Shown: positions 55,051 through 64,000 of the stretch, piece after piece | How positions within the stretch are numbered: position 1 is the first letter of the stretch | Layout of the letters: each line of letters opens with the position of its first letter | Source of the DNA: Myoxocephalus aenaeus | Taxonomy: Eukaryota; Chordata; Actinopteri; Perciformes; Cottidae | Length of the DNA: 64,000 bases | Direction of reading: 5' to 3' | Assembly: GCA_038501785.1 (NCBI GenBank) | Contig: JBAMJR010000168.1 | Coordinates: 2,223,501-2,287,500 of the forward strand | The notes under the pieces: model-generated | The model's input: the letters and a program-made list of their open reading frames with translations, nothing else | Databases searched by the model: none | What the model was told of the DNA's origin: nothing | Position numbers and translations under genes: made by a program

Positions 55051-58000
55051 AGTTGGACCTTACAGCTGCATCATTTCAAAGAAATAATCATCCTGAAAGT
55101 GATTTATTTCTAGGCAGACCTGAAACCTTTTCATTGTTTTCTGTGTCATCTTCATTTACTCTTAACCAGTAACATATAGACTGATATTTACACATCTGAA
55201 CACAATCTCACATTTGTACCTTTTATTATAACACCAACATTATTCAAATAGCCCTCGTGGTTACAGAGATGCACCCTTTTTAGTTTGGGGATTCAATTTT
55301 TGAGGAAAGGGCCTAACAATAGGGTGGTTTTCAAAAGGTTAAAGATGCAATCTAAACCTATAGATATATCATATTGATCCCTACTCTCACCGCGGTGTGA
55401 GGGAGAGAGGGACCAGCGTATCAGCAGCGGAGAGGACCACATTCCAGCCAAATAATGACATCTCACATCCCACAATGAAGATATCTTACCGTAAACACAT
55501 AGGACCAAAGGACAATGTTAACGATCTCTCTACTCATGACCGGCAACCAGAAGGGCTTCTGTCATCAGTTGAGCTCGTCCTTGTAAACATCACACACACA
55601 CTCCAAAAGTTCCTTTTGAAGAATGGCTGAAGTGCAATTTCATCCAGTCATAGAAGCACCGAGGTGGAGTTTCAAGTCTCAGTAAGGAGACGATCATCAA
55701 CGACTCAAGTGGATATAGTTTTTTAGATTTATATCATTATTATTTTAAGGACTGCCACATAGAACAAGCAATGTAGACACCAATACAAAGACAAAGCAAT
55801 ACATAAACAGTACTAGATAACAACCCACTAACAAGGATAATTCATTTACCAGTAAGTAAGGAGCTGTATTACTGATGCATACGTGCATATGTAATATGCA
55901 CACAATACACAGGACAAATATCCAGAAATAATCAAAGGTATAATCAAAGGTAAAGGTTGGAGGTTTTTCCATCAGTAGGTTCCAGAACTCTTCATTCTTA
56001 TCAGGTGCGCCCTGGATTAGATATCGATGTCATCTCAGTCCACTCTCTGCAGCAGATGTGTCCAGAGGGAACCGTGGTACTAAGCGGCAGAGCGTCCTCC
56101 TCAAGACACAGATAGCTCACAGTAAGCTGATGACCGTGCTGCTGACATGTTGGCTCATCTCGCCCTGCAGCTCTGGTGAAGTTCTTTCAGCAGTCAGTGA
56201 GATCTGTCAGCCGCTAGTAGTCCATATGTGCACGTTCTGCATGTTTACAAGTTTAAATCTTTAATTTCAGGCCACAATCTCTCCAAAATTGTCCCTCTGT
56301 TTAGCATTGAGTATCTTACGTCTGTGTGAGTTCTCCGTCTGTCTCCAGTCTGCACTGAGCAGCATCACTCAGCTCCCATGTTGTTATAAGTGTCTGAAAC
56401 ATCAATGTGGTCAGAAGACTAGAAAAAAGGAATACAAGTACAGTCCATTTACCAATAACATGTTCCATCAGGCCCAAAATAGATCTGAAAATATAAGTGT
56501 GCTGTTTTTACCCTGTGGACACATGATATCTGCTGTAAGATGGCCAACATCTGAACTGGATCACTTGTCCTAGGCAGTGTAAATGCTTCCTAGTGTTGGT
56601 AAAGTCAGAGGTGACGTGTTTGCCAAGGTAAAGGAGGTTCTGATTCAGAGGTTCAGATTGAGATGGTCACAAGCAACGGAGCCGTACAGCACCACTTACT
56701 CACTGACGTCCTCCCAATGCACCGCACACAAATGATCCTCTATCAACACATTGCACATTACATACAGTTTACTGCAAGAGACGGACCGGGGTTACTAACA
56801 GAGATGTCAGAAGCTGCAGGTGCTTTAAATACAACGACTTGATGAAACAGTGAGCCTCAATCTTCCACTCTAGAGGTCAGGTTTGGAAACACTGTACTTT
56901 CTAAAACCAGTGGAGAGCTCTGTGAACTCGAGGTGCCGTGCTGTTGTGAACATTCAGCCAAATTCACTCATTGAGCATGCTCATGTTATTACTGCTCTGT
57001 GAGAGAGAGGCTCCAACACGCGGCTGGAAGAGACAAACAGCACCTTACTTGACATAATAGGAAATGCATGAACTTCTCCACCAAGTGCTACTTTAACTGT
57101 ACATTCACTTCTTTCTGTCCTGCTGACGCTTCTCCTAAAACGCATGGCACACGTAGAAGTTTCATCTGGTTGTGAACTGCAACCTCACCTCTAGATGGCG
57201 CCACATCCTACACACTGGACCGTTAACCGTTTTGTCCAGAAGTCAGCCATTTCTTACCATGTATTCATTGACCTGCTCTGTTTAACTCATGTAATGTGTG
57301 ACAGTTGAATATGTCTGCGTGCCCTTAGTATGTCTATATGCCGCCCTCTTAGCCAGGAGGCCGTTCCATAAAGCACGCCAAGGAAAGTGGGCTTAAAGTC
57401 CCAAACCTGACTTGAATAAACCGAACAAATCCATAAAGCTCAGTTCCAGTTCCCCCAATGAGACTAGTTGTAGTCAAGACACTTGAATGTGCGTTCCAAT
57501 ACCCACACTACTGTCATATTTAGTGTGCCAGAAAACGATTTAGACGTCCCAATGCAGTCCATAGTGTGTTAAACGCCGTGTGCCAGAAGTACCAGGATGT
57601 CCGACTGCATCCGGTCACATTGTGTATAGAATGGAAGCCCTCGTGCTTTACTGGCTTTTCTGACCCACAATCCTCTGTGCGGGTATATGAGTGAGAGGGT
57701 CAAAGTTCAAGGTGCAATGTTATGAGGAAGTGGAGCGTCCCAAATGAACGCACATGTTTTCTTTCCCTTGAAGGAAGACAGGAGTGGTTCAACACCAGAG
57801 CGGCCCTTTTATTCCTCACAGTGACATTCTTGGCAGACTATTCCACTTGGAAAAAAAGTTCATGTTGCACAATGTGAATAAATCCATTCAAATAACTATA
57901 TTTCAAAAGATACACACGCTTAAAACACCGGAAACGCTGGAAAAATGAGACACAAATAAACAAGTGAGATTGACATCAAGGTATGATGTCACGTTCCAAA

Positions 58001-58564
58001 CTAATGTCCAAAGCACGACCCGATGCTGGAGGGAAAAGAAAGACAAGTTATCCAACAAGGCTGCCGTGTCAGTGCAGATGGTGCATCATGAGGACAGAAC
58101 ATCCTGCATGATGCTGCATACAGGCACCAGGGCTTACTGCTGGTTCATGAACATGAGGCACACTATGGTGGTGTCAGAGTGACGCGTTGAGACTATTCTG
58201 TTACGACTACTATTGATGTCACTACTCTATTACTACTACTATATCACAAACGCTGTGTGTGTGTGGGTGGGCGTGTTTTGATTAATTATTTTTCCTTATT
58301 TACTATTTTTATTAGTTGTATTTCCTCTCATTTTTTACTTTATGTTGTCTGTTTGCTCTACTTTCTGTCACTTTCTTCACTACTATTGTAAACAGATCAA
58401 CACACACACACAAACAATGAAAATACTTGTTCGCTGATCCCTGTTCGTCATATTGTGCATATTCTCCAATAAAGTATATTTAAAAAAAGAAGAAAGAAAC
58501 TACTTTCCATCAAACACCAAGCGCTGATCTGGGGTCAACGTGGAACAAGACTTTACTCAGACCT
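55051..58564. other. Intergenic, no gene seen
   Basis: Only short frames. A frame of 77 codons at 55397-55630 has no recognised relative. A short ctctagatggcgccacat segment near 57190 resembles a dispersed fish repeat. Confidence 0.55.
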
Positions 58565-58745
58565 TCCGCTTGGGGTTTCCTCCTACATGCATGGTGTGTA
58601 GCTTGGGTTTCCTCTGGTTTCCTCATGCATGGTGTGTAGCTTGGGGTTTCCTCCTACATGCATGGTGTGTAGCTTGGGTTTCCTCTGGTTTCCTCATGCA
58701 TGGTGTGTAGCTTGGGGTTTCCTCCCACATGCATGGTGTGTAGCT
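58565..58745. repeat. Tandem repeat of about 66 bp
   Basis: Alternating short units built from gcatggtgtgtagcttgggg and tttcctctggtttcctcat. Confidence 0.9.
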
Positions 58746-59828
58746 CACGTCACCGCTGTGATGAACTAAACCAGTTGATCGTCCTCCAGCCTGGTCTCCA
58801 TGTCGCTGCAGGTTTAGGTCTGCAGAGCATGAGGGGACCGCTCAGCTCTGTGAGGTCCTGCCGTGGTTTGAAGGTTGGCCACTAGATGGCAGCAGTGCAT
58901 ATAGCTGCAGCTCCTCTCATGTTGGTGTCAAAACGCAGGAGCATATTTGGACCCCAAGGGTTGCTGGTTCAAATCCCTGAAGAAATGAAACGTCATGCTC
59001 CAGCTTCCTTGAGTTACAGCTGACTGACGTGGTGGTTTGTTCCTATATGGAAGGATATGTGAGATCTTATACATCTGTTATTTCATGTAAACAAACCTTC
59101 AAACTAAGGTTCTAATTTGATGAATATTAGAAAATAAAAGACCTTTCAATAATGGAAATCAATTTCTGAATAGGTGGTACATATATTTTTCCTGATGAAT
59201 GTATGTACCTGCTATATAAAAACAAATCATATTTTGATGAAACAACAGCGAGAACACCCACACACTTGAGTTTGTTATGCTGTTTACAGTTTAGTGTTTT
59301 TATTAGGGACTGAAAACAAGTTCAATAAAATGGTGTCCATCCACAAAATCCATGGAACCCGTAACACACAGAGTCTGCTGCTTTTACCCGTTGAGTACCG
59401 ACAGCAAGATCTCCAATCTGAGTCATCCATGCAGGAAACTAAAGCGGCCCAAAAGGAAATCCTGCTAATCTCATGTCTGTATCACGTTTGAACAGGAATA
59501 CAATGAAAGCACCCAGCATACCATGCATTTCACCCACAATGAAATAATATGTTTTAATAACATATAAAGATATTTGGGGTGACACATGGAAATTACATGA
59601 AAATCCTAATTTGGACCAAAAAGAAATTGTGAGTACCAAGCATTTAAGAATGATTGAGAACTATTCTTTTTCATTTGGGGCAGAACATGGAGATTATTTA
59701 TTATTATTTATGACAACATCCATACAAGATGAAGGATTGGGACACAACAAAAGCAACGAGCAACTACTTTAACTTTTCCCTTATGCATTTATTTATTTAC
59801 CTTACTCAACAAAACAGTGATATGGTTT

Positions 59829-59900
<72 letters not shown>

Positions 59901-60079
59901 ATACAATATACAATTGATATTTAAAATGTTCCACAGTGCCTGTTAGCTACAGAATACTTAACTTCACTGAGAACATGCACTAATGATTTATTTATATTCT
60001 GGAGTTCGTACAATTACCACGCAGTAGAAGTATGACTATAACATGCATTATATTTAATTGTGATAGATAAAAGATGTCA
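58746..60079. other. Upstream flank of zfpm1, no gene seen
   Basis: AT-rich DNA with one compound microsatellite, changing sharply to CpG-rich DNA near 60080. Confidence 0.55.
59834..59897. repeat. TA/CA microsatellite
   Basis: TA tract followed by a CA tract. Confidence 0.97.
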
Positions 60080-60709
60080 CGCTGTACGCGTATCGCGTTG
60101 AGCCAATAGGAGAGCAGCGCTGCGCCTACGTCAGACGCAAGGGGCGTTCCCGCGGCGCGTCCTCTCCTCAGTAGTGAGCGGAGTGGACCGTCGCGCTCGC
60201 GCTCCAGTGGAAGAGGCTCCCCGCTCCAGTGACAGAAGAACCGGAGCACGAGTGGGCGGAAAGTTGACAGAAAAGCCCCGCAGCTGCCAGAGAGCCGCTC
60301 CTGTCCGTCCCGGAGAGTTCCGCTCACTGCGCCTGCGAACTGACGCGCCGGGGACTGCGGCGCGGCGGCTGGGATCGGCGCAAAGGAATATAACGTTATA
60401 GCGGCGAGAGAAGGTGAGGCGGAGGCGTTTTAAATGTTCGTTTGGAGAAGAGGCGCATTGGGAGAAGAAGTGACAAAGTGAGCAGCCACAGGTTGGCTCC
60501 CGCGGCAGCTGTCGTGGCACAAGAAGAAACCAAAGTGCAGGCGGGTCATGCGGATTTCTCCGGTCGCTGCTCGGAGCGCCGCGTCGCTGCAATAAAGCGA
60601 AGAGACGCGAGAAGAAGAAGAAGGAGAAGAAGAAGCCGAGCGCAGGAGAAGAAGAAGACCGCTCCTCCCGTGCGCCACAGCGGGGCTCCTATCGGAGAGA
60701 AGCGCCACC
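60080..60709 (+). promoter_or_regulatory. zfpm1: CpG-rich promoter and 5' UTR of zfpm1
   Basis: This stretch is GC-rich and dense in CpG (for example gcgcgtcctctcc and gcggcgcggcgg), unlike the AT-rich DNA before it. It ends at the Kozak-context ATG (GCCACCATG) of zfpm1. A purine-rich (GAA/GAAG) run at about 60600-60660 lies in the presumed 5' UTR. Short open frames here lack family resemblance and are treated as UTR. No TATA box is evident, as expected for a CpG-island promoter. Confidence 0.7.
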
Positions 60710-60749
60710 ATGTCTCGCAGGAAGCAGAGCCAACCCCGGCAGATAAAGC
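60710..60749 (+). CDS. zfpm1: zfpm1 (FOG-1) first coding exon
   Basis: ATG at 60710 in a strong Kozak context encodes MSRRKQSQPRQIK plus the first base of an Arg codon, then a donor AAAGC|GTAAGG. MSRRKQSxPRQIKR is the N-terminal motif of Friend-of-GATA proteins, known to recruit the NuRD co-repressor. Variants starting MSRRKQ occur in SALL and BCL11 proteins, but PRQIKR is specific to FOG. FOG-1 is a multi-zinc-finger cofactor of GATA factors in blood and heart development. ZFPM1 is preferred over ZFPM2 because KIAA0513 and ZFPM1 share human 16q24. Later exons lie beyond the window. Confidence 0.9.
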
Positions 60750-60778
60750 GTAAGGATGCAACGAGCTCACTGCGTAAT

Positions 60779-60806
60779 GTTGTTGTTGTTGTTGTTGTTG
60801 TTGTTG
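60779..60806. repeat. TTG repeat just inside zfpm1 intron 1
   Basis: About nine TTG units starting about 30 nt after the zfpm1 exon 1 donor. Confidence 0.95.
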
Positions 60807-61679
60807 TGGGTGCTGGAGCAGTTGCAGTGTGTGGAGAGCCACGCGCGCTCCGGGGAGAAGCCGCATGTTCCGCGCGGCGCTTCGGTCGCCTGTGCGCTCC
60901 GCACAAAGTTAATCATTAGTCCGCGGGGCCGCGTCACCGCCGACAGTAGTTTTATGACACCGTCTTTAATGTATTGCTCCGCAACATAAATTAGAGCCAC
61001 GGAGCAGACCGGTGCGCGCTGGATAACATCAGCCAATGTAACCCGAAGTTCACTTGAGTTCGCGCACGCAGCGTTTTGTCCGCGTGACGTAGCGCCGCTC
61101 CGCTATCTAGACTGAGAATATGCATCTAACACTAAGTTCCCATTTATTAGCCTGAGAAGAAATGCTTTGTCCGCCGGCAGCTCAAGCTGTAGCTGTGGCT
61201 TCCTGTTTAATTCTGTTGTGGAAACGTCAGTGTTCTCTGAAAAAGCCGATGTGAACAGAGATAGAGCAGCGATCCGATGTGAGCCCCAGATAAAGATTAA
61301 AATTGGATCTTTTTTTATTTGTTTTCTGTCTGAGGCCGCCGTTGCATTCCCCCCCTGGCTTTTCACTTCTCTTCCCCAGAGATGGGCCGTCAGATAGCCG
61401 CCTGCTGATCTCTCCTGCTGATAGCTGCTTACAATTGGATCTTTTTCTTCTCCATCTATCCCTTTAACTCAATAATGCATCTCGGGGCCGCTTGAACGGC
61501 CTTTTTCTGGGTCTGGCTCTCGCTGCTCTCCGTGCTTGACGAGCTCTTCCTGTTTCATGAAACGTGTGAAGGTTTATTGCTGATATTCAAAATAGATATT
61601 TATATATACAAACAAGTGAATGAAGCCCTCCTTTTGGCGCGTTGCACTCTGAGAAGCAGAACAAGTGTAATGTCTCCTG

Positions 61680-61880
61680 GAGATGACGACAACATGTGTG
61701 TGTCTGGAGGCTGCAGCATGTATGCAATATGTGGAGATGAAGACAACATGTGTGTGTCTGGAGGCTGCAGCATGTATGCAATATGTGGAGATGAAGACAA
61801 CATGTGTGTGTCTGGAGGCTGCAGCATGTATGCAATATGTGGAGATGAAGACAACATGTGTGTCTGGAGGCTGCAGCTGG
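61680..61880. repeat. 54-bp tandem repeat, about 3.7 copies
   Basis: Unit gatgaagacaacatgtgtgt through gcaatatgtgga. Since 54 is a multiple of 3 it gives a Cys-rich open frame (MCVSGGCSMYAICGDEDN), regarded as an artefact within intron 1. Confidence 0.93.
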
Positions 61881-62164
61881 ATGGAAACATGACATCAGCA
61901 GGGACAGTTTGTTTGGTCAGTTATCACACTGAGCAAATACAAATATCTCCTCATCTGTGATCGTGTGCCTGTGTTCCCAGAACATGTGGAGGCTGTGAGG
62001 TATCACCTTGCATACATGCAGTTCTAGAGGATATTAATGATATTTATAAACCAAGAGCAGATAAACATACAAACAAATCTTTCACGATCTAATGCAAAGC
62101 TCACTTGGCTGAACAGCATCTTGTGTCAGTAACCTGGAGGCGGTGTGGATCAGAGGATTGTGCT

Positions 62165-62755
62165 GCTCTGCTGGTTAGAGTTAACTCTGCTGGTTAGAGT
62201 GAACTCTGCTGGTTAGAGTTAACTCTGCTGGTTAGAGTTAACTCTGCTGGTTAAAGTGAACTCTGCTGGTTAGAGTTAACTCTGCTGGTTAAAGTGAACT
62301 CTGCTGGTTAGAGTTAACTCTGCTGGTTAAAGTGAACTCTGCTGGTTAGAGTTAACTCTGCTGGTTAGAGTTAACTCTGCTGGTTAAAGTGAACTCTGCT
62401 GGTTAGAGTTAACTCTGCTGGTTAAAGTGAACTCTGCTGGTTAGAGTTAACTCTGCTGGTTAAAGTGAACTCTGCTGGTTAGAGTGAACTCTGCTGGTTA
62501 GAGTGAACTCTGCTGGTTAAAGTTAACTCTGCTGGTTAGAGTTAACTCTGCTGGTTAAAGTGAACTCTGCTGGTTAGAGTTAACTCTGCTGGTTAAAGTG
62601 AACTCTGCTGGTTAAAGTTAACTCTGCTGGTTAGAGTGAACTCTGCTGGTTAGAGTTAACTCTGCTGGTTAGAGTGAACTCTGCTGGTTAAAGTTAACTC
62701 TGCTGGTTAGAGTTAACTCTGCTGGTTAAAGTGAACTCTGCTGGTTAGAGTTAAC
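62165..62755. repeat. 19-bp minisatellite, about 31 copies
   Basis: Unit ctctgctggttagagttaa, with interleaved variants ending agagtgaa, aaagtgaa or aaagttaa. Confidence 0.96.
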
Positions 62756-62785
62756 TCCATGAGTTGGTCGAACTGCACAATGTAA

Positions 62786-63660
62786 GTCTTAGTAGTTGTC
62801 TGGTTAATACGTAAGTTAATACGTTAGTCTTAGTAGTTGTCTGGTTAATACGTAAGTTAATACGTTAGTCTTAGTAGTTGTCTGGTTAATATGTAAGTTA
62901 ATACGTAAGTTAATACCTACATTAATACTTAAGTCTTAGTAGTTGTCTGGTTAATATGTAAGTTAATACCTAAGTTAATACTTAAGTCTTAGTAGTTGTC
63001 TGGTTAATACCTAAGTTAATATGTAAGTTAATACCTAAGTTAATACTTAATTCTTAGTAGTTGTCTGGTTAATACCTAAGTTAATATGTAAGTTAATACC
63101 TAAGTTAATACTTAATTCTTAGTAGTTGTCTGGTTAATACCTAAGTTAATATGTAAGTTAATACCTAAGTTAATACTTAAGTCTTAGTAGTTGTCTGGTT
63201 AATACCTAAGTTAATATGTAAGTTAATACCTAAGTTAATACTTAAGTCTTAGTAGTTGTCTGGTTAATACGTAAGTTAATACGTTAGTCTTAGTAGTTGT
63301 CTGGTTAATATGTAAGTTAATACGTAAGTTAATACCTACATTAATACTTAAGTCTTAGTAGTTGTCTGGTTAATATGTAAGTTAATACCTAAGTTAATAC
63401 TTAATTCTTAGTAGTTGTCTGGTTAATACCTAAGTTAATATGTAAGTTAATACCTAAGTTAATACTTAAGTCTTAGTAGTTGTCTGGTTAATACCTAAGT
63501 TAATATGTAAGTTAATACCTAAGTTAATACTTAATTCTTAGTAGTTGTCTGGTTAATACCTAAGTTAATATGTAAGTTAATACCTACGTTAATACTTAAG
63601 TCTTAGTAGTTGTCTGGTTAATACGTAAGTTAATATGTAAATTAAATACATTAATCTTAG
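62786..63660. repeat. 66-bp minisatellite with shorter forms
   Basis: Unit gtcttagtagttgtctggtt followed by three or four gttaatacctaa/gttaatatgtaa sub-repeats of 12 bp; earlier copies are truncated. Confidence 0.95.
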
Positions 63661-64000
63661 TAGTTTTTGGTTAATCACTGCCGGTTTAATGAGAGAATCT
63701 GCTGCTCACAAACACAGTGGAGGCTGTGGCCACACAGATGATCTCTGTGATTCCCTCACTGTGATACTGCAGGGATGACGTGTTTCCGTTGGCCAACCCG
63801 GAAGTTAGCATCGCACAGGTTTCCTCCACAGAAAGCTAATGGGGTTTTCTTTCCACTGGATTATAGCAGAACATTGTGGCAAACAAACGTTCACGGTACA
63901 GACACGTTTTGTTCATCAAGAGAATCTTCACAAATGAACACCATTGTGTTTTATGATTTCTGAAGCGTGAACACAATCATCAGAAGTAAGAAGCTAACGT

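Larger units (their letters stand above)
60750..64000 (+). other. zfpm1: Start of zfpm1 intron 1
   Basis: Begins at the donor 60750 and fills the rest of the window. It holds a TTG repeat (60779-60806), CpG-rich DNA to about 61100, a 54-bp tandem repeat (61680-61880), a 19-bp minisatellite (62165-62755), a 66-bp minisatellite (62786-63660), and about 340 nt of unique DNA. No further exon is recognised. Confidence 0.7.

Noticed and set aside
55397..55630. 77-codon frame ending in LSSVELVLVNITHTLQKFL
   Set aside because: No recognised relative, no splice context, isolated; kept only as a note.
60131..60906. Several Arg-rich frames on both strands around the zfpm1 start
   Set aside because: GC-rich 5' UTR and promoter DNA yields open frames by composition; only the frame starting MSRRKQSQPRQIK has family support.
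61532..61960. Cys-rich 142-codon frame resembling a repeated EGF-like protein
   Set aside because: Consists of a 54-bp tandem repeat in zfpm1 intron 1; cysteine spacing simply follows the repeat, and there is no secretory leader.

Overview
The window is nuclear DNA of a teleost fish, most likely a percomorph. This follows from long introns with GT-AG boundaries, dense CA/TA microsatellites and minisatellites, several hAT-type DNA transposons with 8-bp target duplications, and a V-SINE-like element. Three protein-coding genes can be supported; none of the long uninterrupted reading frames in the window is one of them.

Layout. (1) 962-7164, minus strand: four coding exons of the KIAA0513 orthologue, with the start codon at 7164; the gene runs off the left edge. 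A GC-rich, CpG-rich block at about 20600-21110 may be its promoter and untranslated first exon. (2) 7.3-22.4 kb: repeat-rich intergenic or 5' intron DNA, with hAT elements, a nested transposon, VNTRs, and a hAT copy carrying a 45-52 bp minisatellite. (3) 22611-53148, minus strand: a complete 13-exon type-B carboxylesterase gene (CES2/CES3-like; cocaine esterase or medium-chain fatty acyl-CoA hydrolase type). I reconstructed it exon by exon. The phases agree at every junction and the total is 1746 nt (581 codons plus stop), with intact Ser/Glu/His triad, oxyanion hole and disulfide cysteines. (4) 60710-60749, plus strand: the first coding exon of zfpm1 (FOG-1), under a CpG-rich promoter, with the start of its repeat-filled first intron.

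The main finding is intron 5 of the carboxylesterase. It is 17661 nt long (30211-47871) and almost all of it is one minisatellite with a 24-bp basic unit. In the sense direction each unit carries the last seven bases of exon 5 plus the exon 5 splice donor (TATACTG|GTACGTTAC). The pre-mRNA therefore holds hundreds of copies of its own 5' splice site in tandem. The array is hierarchical (24-bp units, then blocks of 0.9-1.3 kb and of about 4.1-4.2 kb), CpG-bearing, and graded in CpG decay from one end to the other. It is stop-free over long stretches in all three sense frames.

Other notable points are a microsatellite-encoded Ala/Thr tail replacing the usual ER-retention C-terminus of the esterase, a CA tract of about 93 bp between a TATA-like box and the esterase start codon, two near-perfect hairpins (6582-6639 and 19273-19352), a 112-nt GC-rich inverted repeat in the CpG island, and a chain of splice-like signals in esterase intron 1 that may mark a small non-coding transcript.

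KIAA0513 and ZFPM1 both lie in human 16q24, so their flanking positions fit conserved synteny. The three genes have no evident shared pathway.
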